Shown here: piece by piece, positions 46,865 to 55,327 of the stretch
Position numbering within the stretch: the first letter of the stretch is position 1
Layout of the letters: every line of letters starts with the position of its first letter
NCBI GenBank assembly: GCA_028877275.1
Contig: JAPPFP010000007.1
Span: 1-55,327 of the forward strand
Origin: Acidobacteriota bacterium
Lineage (GTDB): Bacteria; Acidobacteriota; Thermoanaerobaculia; Multivoradales; Multivoraceae
DNA: 55,327 nt
Direction: 5' to 3'
Notes under the pieces: model-generated
Seen by the model: only the letters and a program-made list of their open reading frames with translations
What the model was told of the DNA's origin: nothing
The model's database searches: none
Made by a program: the position numbers and the translations under genes

Positions 46865-47514
46865 GGCTGGGCCTCCGCAGGTGCCGCTGCTGCGGTTTCC
46901 GCGGCGTTGCCGGGGGCACCGCCGGGCAGATAGACGACGGCGACGGTGAAGTCCAGCGGGCCGCCATCCTGCCGGCTCTCGTGAAGAAGCTTGGGATCGT
47001 CGAAGGCTGGATGTTCGAACAGGGCGTCGATCAGGTCGAGCAGACCCTGGTCGTCCCGGGCTTCGCCCGTCAGGTCGAGGACCACCCGGGACCGGTCAGC
47101 GGTTCCGAGCTCCGCGCGCCGCCGCCGGTTCCGGTCGCCGCGCTCCGGCGCCAGGCTTCGCAGGCGTGTGTTCCAGGGCAGCACCTGCTCGATGTCGTTG
47201 AAGAGCTTGCCCCAGGGGAAGCGCCGGTCCGCGATGCGCTCGTTCAGGAAGGCGACTTCGCGGTTCTGCGCTTCCAGGTCGAGACGCGCCAGCTCGGCGC
47301 TCAGCCGGTCGAGTTCCGTCTGGTCTCCGGCGAGCTGCTCCCGCAGCTCCGCAAGGTCGGCGCGGGCGTCGGCGGAGCCGGTGAGGTAGCCCCAGTACAG
47401 CACCGCGTTCAGGGTCAGCAGGGCGAGGCCGAGGGCCCACAGCAGGGCGGTCAGCCGTCGCCAGGGGCGGCGGTTGACGAACGGTCGGGCGGCCAGGTTC
47501 AGGAATCTGCTCAC
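46861..47514 (-). CDS. PilN/GspL-like inner-membrane protein
   Basis: 217 residues. NLAARPFVNRRPWRR resembles the conserved INLLP-type N-terminal motif of PilN that contacts PilM. A transmembrane helix (about 22-43), a coiled coil (LAELREQLAGDQTELDRLSA) and a C-terminal domain with LPWNTRLRSLAPERGD follow. It is four-base-overlapped on both sides. Confidence 0.78.
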   Translation of the reverse strand: MSRFLNLAARPFVNRRPWRRLTALLWALGLALLTLNAVLYWGYLTGSADARADLAELREQLAGDQTELDRLSAELARLDLEAQNREVAFLNERIADRRFPWGKLFNDIEQVLPWNTRLRSLAPERGDRNRRRRAELGTADRSRVVLDLTGEARDDQGLLDLIDALFEHPAFDDPKLLHESRQDGGPLDFTVAVVYLPGGAPGNAAETAAAAPAEAQP

Positions 47515-48486
47515 GTCCTCACCGCTAGGGAGGCGCCCAGCATCGGCAGGGCGCGGTCGAGTTCGAGGTCTCCGGCCTCGGATCCGCTGCCGGAGGTCGT
47601 GTTGTCGTCCAGAACGCGGGCCGGCAGCCCCAGAGCCTCTTCGAGCCGTTCGCGCCAGGTTTCCCGGCAGGCCTCGGCCGCCAGCATCAGAACGTGCTCG
47701 GGCAGACCGGCCTCGGCGCCGAACAGGCCGCGCTCCTCGATGAAGCTCCTGGTCAGCCGCAGTTCGCGCACCGCCAGTCGGGAAGCGACCGAGGGAGGGA
47801 GTGCCGGGTCGAAGTTCTTGTAGCGGTAGAGGGCGGGACCGTCCTCCGTGTGTGCCAGAAGGGAGTAGCCGTCGCGGTGGGCGAGCACGAGCAGGAACGC
47901 GCCGCTGACGTCGTGCACCTGCCGGATACCGTTCACCGCGCCGAGGCTGGCGTTCGTGACCATGCCGATGTGAACTCCGGCACGACGGAACGCATCCTCG
48001 ATCTGGGCCAGCACGCGCTCGACGCCGAAGGCGATCAGAAAGCGCGTGGACTCGCCGGCGCCATTGCCGGTCCGGGCGCCGCGCACGCGCAGCTCCTCTA
48101 CGCGGAAGGGCACCTGCTTGCGCAACTTGAAGCGGAGGGCCTCCTCGCGATGCTGCGGGCTCCGGGGCACGTCCTCGAGTTCCGCGAACGTCAGCCGCAG
48201 CCAGCGGTCCGGGAGAACGAGTGCGGCGGCAGTGATCGAGCCGCCGGTTGCGGTATCGGCGGCCTGCTGGAGTTCGGCGACCACATCGTGGAATTGGGCA
48301 GGCTCCCGCAGCGGCCCGCCCAGCGCTCCCTCCTGGAAGGTGTCGGCAGGCAGCTCGCGGCGCCGCACGGCTTGCAGTTCGGGCGTGGGGCCGTGCTGGC
48401 GGACGAAGTGCGCCAGCACGAGTTCGCGCTCGTCGAGCAGGAACACCGACGCCGGTCCCCGAGGGTCATCGAGGCCGGCGAGGCGC

Positions 48487-50171
<1,685 letters not shown>

Positions 50172-50172
<1 letters not shown>

Positions 50173-51410
50173 CAGCCCTGCACCTGTCCAAGTACGCTGA
50201 ACAGCGGCAGGTACATCGAGAGCACGAGCAGCGCGATCGTGCAGCCCATGACGACCAGCATCACGGGCTCCACCAGCGAGAGGAGCCGCTCGGTTCGGGT
50301 CTCGACGTCCTCGTCGAGGAAGTCGGAAACGCTGTTCACCATCTCGTCCAGGGCTCCGGTCGCCTCGCCGACCTTGACCATGTCGATCGCCAGATCGGTA
50401 AACACTTCCGATTCTTCGAGCGCCACATGGAAGGCCTCGCCCTCGCGGATACGCGGTCCGAGCGCCACCGCCCGCTGGTGCAGGAACCGGTTCGTAACCG
50501 CCGATGCCGCGGTTTCGAGCGCCGCGGCAAGCGGCAGGCCGCCGTGCAGCAGGGTGGCCAGGGAGCGGCAGAACTCGGACAGCGCGAAGCGGTGGAAGAT
50601 CGGTCCGATGATGGGCAGCCGCAGTTTCAGGCGGTCGACCAGGGCGCCGATCCGGCCGCTGCTGCCAATCCTCCAGCTTGCCCAGGTCGCCACCGCCGCT
50701 GCCGCCATCAGCACCAGGGTGGTCGGACTGCGCAGCACCTGGGACACGGTGAGGAGGAGTTGGGTGATCCAGGGCAGATCGAGATCGAGCGCCACGTAGA
50801 ACTCCTCGAAGCGGGGCATGACGAAGAACATCATCACCGCCACGATGCCGACGGACAGGCAGATCAGGAGCGCAGGGTAGAAGAACGCGCTGACCACCCG
50901 CTTGCGGGAGCTCGTGACGAGCTTGAGTTGGCGCACGTACCGGCGAATGACCCGTTCCAGGCCGCCGCTCTGCTCGCCCGCCTTGAGCATCGAGCTGTAG
51001 ATCGGCGGGAACGAGCTACCCGCGGCGGCAAAGGCCTCGGAGAGCTCCTCGCCGCTCTCTACGCGGTCCCGGATCTCGCTCAGCGCCTCCTTGAAGCCGG
51101 CGTGGCGCTGTCGCTCGCAAAGCAGGTCCAGGCACTGGAGCAGGGGCAGTCCCGCGCTGAGCAGGCCCGCCAACTGCTGGTTGAAGATCAGGAAGTCCTG
51201 TCCCGGGATCGCCTTGCGGCCCCCGTCGCCGGTGGCCGAACCCGCGCCCAGAAGCGACCCGAAGAGGTGCTGCAGGCCGCGGCGCCTGATCTCGAAGACA
51301 TACAGCCCGCGGCGCTCGATCTCGCGCCGCGCGGTGCGCAAGTCCGGCGCCTCGTGGATCTGCTCCACGATGCGACCGTCGGCGGTGCCAAGCCGGCAGA
51401 CGAACTGCAT
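50172..51410 (-). CDS. Inner-membrane platform protein (GspF/PilC-like)
   Basis: 412 residues, close to the usual 400. GQDFLIFNQQLAGLLSAGLPLLQ begins the first GspF domain; the second starts FALSEFCRSLATLLHGGLPLAAAL. Three hydrophobic segments (about 170-195, 215-235 and 380-400) match the family. It couples the ATPase ring to the pseudopilus base. It lies 15 bases after the orphan N-domain gene. Confidence 0.95.
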
Positions 51411-51425
51411 GACCCGACTCCGCTC

Positions 51426-52178
51426 CTAGTCGCCGGCGCCCAGGCCGTCTTCCCGGGGAGACCGCACAGTCACGGCGACCACCAGGCCACTGGCGTCGGA
51501 TCCCCGATAGGGGAGAGCCAGGACCAGCGGCTTTCCGACCCACACGTTCAGGTGACCGTTGAAGACACGCTCGTCGAGGACGGCGCTGCGGCTGCGCTCG
51601 ATCTCGACTCCGTACAGCTTGAGCCGGCGGTCGAGCAGCACGGTCCCGACCCGGAAGCTGAGCCGAAACTCGGTGCCGAGCTCGTAGCGGACGTTCTCGC
51701 CCTCGGTCGCTTCGAACTGGCCCTCGCCGAGCAGTCGGTAGCTCGTAAAGGCGAGCCAGTTGCCCAGCTCGTCGGTGAGCTGCGCGGGCAGTTCGGAACG
51801 CGGGTCGCCGCTGCCGCGGCGCGACGCCTCGAGGATGAAGATCTCGAACTCGATCTGCCGGCGGGGGTGGTCGAAGTCACGCAGCAGGGCGAGCAGGTGT
51901 TCGAGCACGCTGCTGCGGTCCCTGAGCACCAGGGTGTTCGTCGCCCTCTGCAGTTCGATCGTTCCCTGGGCCGACATCTCGCTCTGCATCCACTCCAGGG
52001 CGTCGTCCGCCCGCTGATGCTGGAGAGTGAAGGCGTGGCGAATCTGGGTCTCGGCCTCCTGCTGCGCATTGCCGGGCTGCGCGAAGGCCGGCTCCAGTGT
52101 GCCGGCGGCAGCCAGGAGGGCGGAAGCCAGGAGGACCGGGGCGGCCAGGGCCCGGCGAGTGGCGCCAACGGCTCTCAC
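51426..52178 (-). CDS. Exported protein with a secretin N-domain-like region
   Basis: 250 residues. A signal peptide (about 1-33, ending AAGTLEPAFA) precedes HAFTLQHQRADDALEWMQSE, then TNTLVLRDRSSVLEHLLALLRDFD, which resembles the short N1/STN-type repeats of secretins, but there is no secretin core. The remaining beta-rich half ends in GLVVAVTVRSP. It is coupled by GTGA to the anti-sigma gene. It may be an accessory periplasmic adaptor for the secretin, or a sensor for the sigma/anti-sigma pair; both are inference. Confidence 0.65.
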   Translation of the reverse strand: MRAVGATRRALAAPVLLASALLAAAGTLEPAFAQPGNAQQEAETQIRHAFTLQHQRADDALEWMQSEMSAQGTIELQRATNTLVLRDRSSVLEHLLALLRDFDHPRRQIEFEIFILEASRRGSGDPRSELPAQLTDELGNWLAFTSYRLLGEGQFEATEGENVRYELGTEFRLSFRVGTVLLDRRLKLYGVEIERSRSAVLDERVFNGHLNVWVGKPLVLALPYRGSDASGLVVAVTVRSPREDGLGAGD

Positions 52179-52732
52179 GGCGCCACCACCAGGACCACGT
52201 CGAGGCCGGAGCCGTCGCCGCCGCCGGGAAGCTGGTAGACCTGCATCGGTTCGTTGCCGAGCGGTTCCACGAGCGGCGCCATCGCGATGTGGTCGGGTAG
52301 CGGGGGCCCGTCGCCTGCGATCTCGTCCGCGGTCGGCGAGCTCTCAGGCCACAGCAGGAAACTCAGACCGAGCGCCGCGGCCGCGGTGCCGGCGGCCAGT
52401 ACCGAAGCCATGGGCAGACGCCGACGCGCGCTCCGCGCCTCGTTCAGGCGCCTCTCGGTTGCGCGTCCGTCGAGCTCGAGCCGTACGCGCTGGCGGATCG
52501 CGTCGATTTCGTCCGCGCTGACCTCGCCGTCTTCGGCGCCGGCGGCCGTGCCGCTGAACAGCAGCAGGGGATCGGCATCGAGCGAGGTCGCACGACAGCG
52601 TTCGCAGCCCTCGCGGTGCCGGAGAGCGTCTTCCCAGGCGGCGTCCACCGTCACGTCGCCGACCTCCGCACTCCGTTCGGCCTGCTCGCGTTCGCGCAGG
52701 AGGGCAGCCCAGTCGGGGCAGAGAGAAGTCAT
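52175..52732 (-). CDS. Zinc-finger anti-sigma factor-like membrane protein
   Basis: 185 residues. A cytoplasmic head contains HREGCERC (H-x3-C-x2-C), the zinc-binding anti-sigma motif, near residues 39-46. One transmembrane helix follows (about 108-127, SVLAAGTAAAALGLSFLLW), then a short periplasmic tail. It overlaps the ECF sigma stop by ATGA, the classical sigma/anti-sigma arrangement. It should hold the sigma factor inactive until an envelope signal is received. Confidence 0.82.
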   Translation of the reverse strand: MTSLCPDWAALLREREQAERSAEVGDVTVDAAWEDALRHREGCERCRATSLDADPLLLFSGTAAGAEDGEVSADEIDAIRQRVRLELDGRATERRLNEARSARRRLPMASVLAAGTAAAALGLSFLLWPESSPTADEIAGDGPPLPDHIAMAPLVEPLGNEPMQVYQLPGGGDGSGLDVVLVVAP

Positions 52733-53436
52733 GGGCGCTCCTTTCTCCCGGCACGGGTTCCGGCTTTCTGCGCGTACTCGGGGTATCGCCTGAGCAACTC
52801 CTCGCGGAGCAGCTTGCGGCTGTTGAACAGGTGGTTGCGGACGGTCGAGGGACGGATGCCGAGGATGCCGGCGATCTCCTTGCCGGCCAACCCCTCCATC
52901 TCGCGCAGCACGAACACGGCGCGCTGCTTCTCGCTCAGGGTGGAGGCGAGTTCGTGGAACACGGACCGGACTTCACTGGCGGAGAGCAAATCGAGCTGCC
53001 GCGCGGAGACCTCTCCCCGTTGATGCTCGTGGTGCACCTGGAAACTCTGCAGCGAGCGCAGGCGGGAGGAGCGGGACCGCAGGTGGTCGATCGCGAGGTT
53101 CGAGACGATCCGGTAGATCCAGGTGTTCGGGCTGTACCGGCGGTCGAATCGATGCCGCGAGTTCCAGACCCGCAGGAAGGCAATCTGGACGATGTCGCGG
53201 GCGTCTTCCCGATCGCCAACCAGCCGGGTGGCCAGTTGAACCAGCCGGGTCGTCTTGCGGCGCATCAGCTCGTCGAGCGCGAGATCGTCGTCGCGGCGAA
53301 GGCCCTCCAGGAGTTCGAGGTCGGACGCGTCGCTCCACGCCACCTGACGTTGATGGCGGGAGTACGCGATCGTGAGACCGCTCCGGGGAGGATCTTCGCG
53401 TGGCGGTTCCATGCGGATGGCTTGCGCGGATCTCAT
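52729..53436 (-). CDS. ECF-type RNA polymerase sigma factor
   Basis: 235 residues from ATG 53436. Region 2 (LDELMRRKTTRLVQLATRLVG, then DIVQIAFLRVWNSR and WIYRIVSNLAIDHLRSRS) and region 4 (FVLREMEGLAGKEIAGILGI, RPSTVRNHLFNSRKLL) are clear, with an N-terminal extension of about 40 residues. It heads the secretion/pilus-type operon and is coupled to its anti-sigma gene. A -10-like TATCAA ends nine bases upstream of the ATG. It is divergent from waaA across a 180-base gap. Confidence 0.93.
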   Translation of the reverse strand: MRSAQAIRMEPPREDPPRSGLTIAYSRHQRQVAWSDASDLELLEGLRRDDDLALDELMRRKTTRLVQLATRLVGDREDARDIVQIAFLRVWNSRHRFDRRYSPNTWIYRIVSNLAIDHLRSRSSRLRSLQSFQVHHEHQRGEVSARQLDLLSASEVRSVFHELASTLSEKQRAVFVLREMEGLAGKEIAGILGIRPSTVRNHLFNSRKLLREELLRRYPEYAQKAGTRAGRKERP

Positions 53437-53445
53437 GCCTCGCTG

Positions 53446-53451
53446 TTGATA
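53446..53451 (-). promoter_or_regulatory. -10-like TATCAA upstream of the sigma/secretion operon
   Basis: GTATCAA ends nine bases before the ATG at 53436 on the minus strand. The adjacent GAGG is only one base from the ATG, too close for a normal ribosome binding site, so a leaderless mRNA is likely. The final A weakens the match to the -10 consensus. Confidence 0.3.
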
Positions 53452-53507
53452 CGGAGGCCCGGGGCAAAGCGTCCAAGAGGCCGCGCTTCGGGAGACGGAA
53501 GGGCCCT

Positions 53508-53521
53508 CCGCCAGCTGGCGG
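53508..53521. promoter_or_regulatory. Perfect 14-bp palindrome, candidate operator
   Basis: CCGCCAGCTGGCGG is fully self-complementary and ends six bases before the TATACT -10 hexamer of waaA, so it would cover the spacer and -35 region. It lies in the divergent gap between the sigma operon and waaA. Confidence 0.4.
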
Positions 53522-53527
53522 CGGAAT

Positions 53528-53533
53528 TATACT
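53528..53533 (+). promoter_or_regulatory. -10-like hexamer TATACT upstream of waaA
   Basis: AATTATACT is the most AT-rich spot in the divergent gap. Transcription from here would give a leader of about 75 bases before the ATG at 53617. Confidence 0.45.
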
Positions 53534-53616
53534 CGTGCGTCAATACGGGGCTTCGGCAGTCCCATGACTTCACTGCGCGTTGCACCGAAAACGGTCGGGC
53601 GCCCGGCCGTCACCTT

Positions 53617-54900
53617 ATGTGGTTCCTCTACCAGCTCGCGATGGCGGCAGGGTTGGGCGTGGCGGCTCCCGTGCTGCTGGCCCGGCGCGGCCGGCACTAC
53701 CTGCCGACACTGCCTGCCCGGCTGGGACGCCTGCCGGAGGCCCGGGGGACCAGGCCGCTGTGGCTGCACGCGGCGTCGGTGGGCGAGGCCGGAGTCGCGG
53801 CGACCCTGGCGCGGGCCCTGCCGCCGGACCTCGACCTGGTGGTGACGACGGTGACGCCCACGGGTCAGGCGGCGGCCAGGAGACTCTTCAAGCCCCTGGC
53901 CGCGGGCGGCAGGAGCGTGGTCGTCACCTACCTGCCGTTCGACCTGGGGCTGCTCGTCGGGCGTTTCCTGGGCCGGTACGGGCCGCGTGCCCTGGTCCTG
54001 TTCGAGAGCGAACTCTGGCCCCTGCTGCTGCGGGACTGCCGCCGCCGTTCGATTCCCGTGGCCGTGCTCAACGCCCGCGTCAGCGACCGTAGCTACGGGC
54101 GGATGAAGCGGGCCGGCCGTGTCTACCGGCGGCTCCTGCTCGACCCGCTGGGTCGGCTGGGCGCCCAGAGCCCGCAGGACGAGGAGCGCCTGCTGAGCCT
54201 GGGCGCGCGGCCGGCGCGCACCTCGCTGACCGGCAACCTGAAGTTCGACACCCCGGAACCGGTCCCGGTGGCCGGCCTGGAGCAGGCGCTGCGGGACCTC
54301 GCGGCGGACCGGCCGATCCTGGTAGCCGGCTCGACGATGCCCGACGAAGAGCCGATCGTCCTCGACGCGTTCGCACGACTGGACCGCGAGGCGCTGCTGG
54401 TCCTGGCTCCCCGTCATCCGGAACGCTTCGACGAGGTCTGGCGAGAGGTCGAGGAACGGTCGCTGCCGGGGATGCGACGGAGCCGTATGCCCGGTGCTCG
54501 TGCGCAGGCGTCGGCGTCGGCCTCGCCGCGCGGGATCGTCCTGCTCGACTCCCTGGGCGAGCTGGCCTCGATCTACCGGCTGGCGTCGGTCGCTTTCGTC
54601 GGCGGCACACTCGTGCCGACCGGTGGCCACAACCCGATCGAGGCGGCGCGATTTGGCGTTCCCGTGATCGTCGGCCCGTCGATGGAGAACTTCCGGCGCA
54701 TCGCGCGCGATCTCGAGGCCGCGGACGGCCTGACCCTGGCGGCTGACGGCGAGGCGTTGACCGAAGCGTGGCGGCGCTTTCTGGACCACCCGCGCGAGGC
54801 GACGGAGCAAGGGAGGCGCGGTCTCGCGATCGTCGACCGGAACCGGGGCGCGGTGGAGCGCTCGGTGGAGCTCCTGAGCGAACTGGTGGACCTGGATTGA
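53617..54900 (+). CDS. waaA: 3-deoxy-D-manno-octulosonic acid (Kdo) transferase
   Basis: 427 residues. An N-terminal membrane anchor (WFLYQLAMAAGLGVAAPVLL) leads into WLHAASVGEAGVAATLARAL, with the catalytic glutamate, then FESELWPLLLRDC, LNARVSDRSY, LTGNLKFD and VGGTLVPTGGHNPIEAARFGVPV, the conserved blocks of glycosyltransferase family 30. It adds Kdo to lipid A precursors at the inner membrane. The ATG at 53617 is the only start-like codon in frame near the first conserved block, although no ribosome binding site is visible. Its TGA overlaps the lpxK start (TTGA). Confidence 0.95.
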   Translation: MWFLYQLAMAAGLGVAAPVLLARRGRHYLPTLPARLGRLPEARGTRPLWLHAASVGEAGVAATLARALPPDLDLVVTTVTPTGQAAARRLFKPLAAGGRSVVVTYLPFDLGLLVGRFLGRYGPRALVLFESELWPLLLRDCRRRSIPVAVLNARVSDRSYGRMKRAGRVYRRLLLDPLGRLGAQSPQDEERLLSLGARPARTSLTGNLKFDTPEPVPVAGLEQALRDLAADRPILVAGSTMPDEEPIVLDAFARLDREALLVLAPRHPERFDEVWREVEERSLPGMRRSRMPGARAQASASASPRGIVLLDSLGELASIYRLASVAFVGGTLVPTGGHNPIEAARFGVPVIVGPSMENFRRIARDLEAADGLTLAADGEALTEAWRRFLDHPREATEQGRRGLAIVDRNRGAVERSVELLSELVDLD

Positions 54901-55239
54901 GCGCGGCCCGCAGTCCCTGGCAGCGGTTCTACGAGTGGGCGCACCATCGCCGCCGCCGTTCCTGGTCGGCGCGCGCAGCGAGCCTGGCCCGCCAGACCGT
55001 CAGCATCGGCAACCTGCACTGGGGCGGCACGGGCAAGACGCCAACGGTGATCGCCGTGGCGCGCGGCCTGGCCGACCTGGGCCTGAGGATCGCCGTGCTG
55101 TCGCGCGGCTACCGCCGCACGGGACGGGAACCCCGGATCGTGAGCCTCGGTGAGGGGCCGCTCGTCCCGGTGGAGCAGGCCGGTGACGAGCCGGTGATGC
55201 TCGCTGAGCAGGCGCCGGGAATTGTGGTGGCGGTCGGGG
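54897..55239 (+). CDS. lpxK: Tetraacyldisaccharide 4'-kinase, 3' end missing
   Basis: About 114 codons remain, from a TTG at 54897 that overlaps the waaA stop. SIGNLHWGGTGKTPTVIAVA carries the LpxK Walker A (GGTGKTP), followed by LRIAVLSRGYRRTGREP and the GDEPVMLA block, all diagnostic. It phosphorylates lipid A disaccharide at the 4' position. waaA-lpxK adjacency is common. The reading frame runs into the low-complexity end of the contig at 55240, so the rest of the protein is lost. Confidence 0.9.
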
Positions 55240-55327
55240 CCCCCCCCCCCCCCGGCGCCCCCCCCGCCCCCCCCCCGGCGCCCCCGCAAAAAAAAAAAAA
55301 AAAAAACCACCACAAATACCAAAAACC
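55240..55327. other. Low-complexity contig end, probable assembly artefact
   Basis: After 55239 the sequence turns into runs of C (14, then 9 and 10 bases), a run of 19 A and a short tail. The tail contains CCACCACAA (55307-55315), the exact reverse complement of TTGTGGTGG at 55222-55230, as expected from a fold-back or polymerase artefact. Nothing in it looks biological. Confidence 0.85.

Noticed and set aside
55240..55306. Poly-C/poly-A as a terminator or tail
   Set aside because: No hairpin followed by T-run in the correct orientation; long homopolymers at a contig edge fit an artefact.

Overview
The window is one gene-dense stretch of a high-GC (roughly two-thirds G+C by eye) Gram-negative bacterial chromosome. 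LPS genes (waaA, partial lpxK), a secretin-based pilus or type II secretion-like apparatus, exported FG-GAP/ASPIC (CRTAC1-type) proteins, DUF4301, many ECF-type switches and GTG/TTG starts together suggest an uncultivated Acidobacteriota-like lineage. That placement is inference. There is no rRNA, tRNA, CRISPR array, transposase or prophage block. The last ~90 bases are low-complexity sequence and look like a contig-end artefact.

Layout: (1) 30-5754, minus strand: an exported propeller-like protein coupled to a TPR protein, a membrane-anchored MutS-like ATPase and a serine hydrolase. (2) 5847-12633, plus: a branched-chain-amino-acid-type ABC importer (livG, H, M, K, F) with an acyl-CoA synthetase inserted after livG. 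(3) 12634-16461: tyrA-like dehydrogenase (minus), then a membrane dipeptidase, an interrupted-box Nudix hydrolase and a metallo-beta-lactamase-fold hydrolase (plus). (4) 16462-16865: a 404-base gene-free island packed with perfect hairpins and a short tandem repeat. (5) 25469 down to 16866, minus: ECF sigma factor, multi-TM bactofilin-like membrane protein, two FG-GAP/ASPIC proteins and a signal-peptide TPR protein, forming one gene set. (6) 25515-32702, plus: a HAL2/CysQ-like phosphatase, rfbBAC for dTDP-sugar synthesis, DUF4301, a TVP38 membrane protein and a mercuric-reductase-like flavoprotein. (7) 32710-41139: pcnB-like nucleotidyltransferase, AMACR-like racemase plus MaoC hydratase, citrate synthase, and aconitase followed by queE, then algH. 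(8) 53436 down to 41144, minus: a 12-kb operon with ECF sigma, zinc-finger anti-sigma, an orphan secretin-N-domain-like protein, GspF, GspE, PilM/N/O/P-like inner-membrane proteins, a cohesin-tailed secretin, three prepilin-like proteins and, translationally coupled at the end, dut. (9) 53617 onward, plus: waaA and a truncated lpxK.

Two themes stand out. First, two large gene sets (regions 5 and 8) are each headed by their own ECF sigma factor and made of exported or envelope proteins, so each looks like a self-contained regulated envelope system. Second, at least eight transcription units show a -10-like hexamer (TAnnnT or close) ending only 6-9 bases before the start codon, without a Shine-Dalgarno motif at a workable distance. 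This points to frequent leaderless mRNAs. Within operons, four-base ATGA/GTGA/TTGA overlaps are the rule, indicating heavy use of translational coupling.
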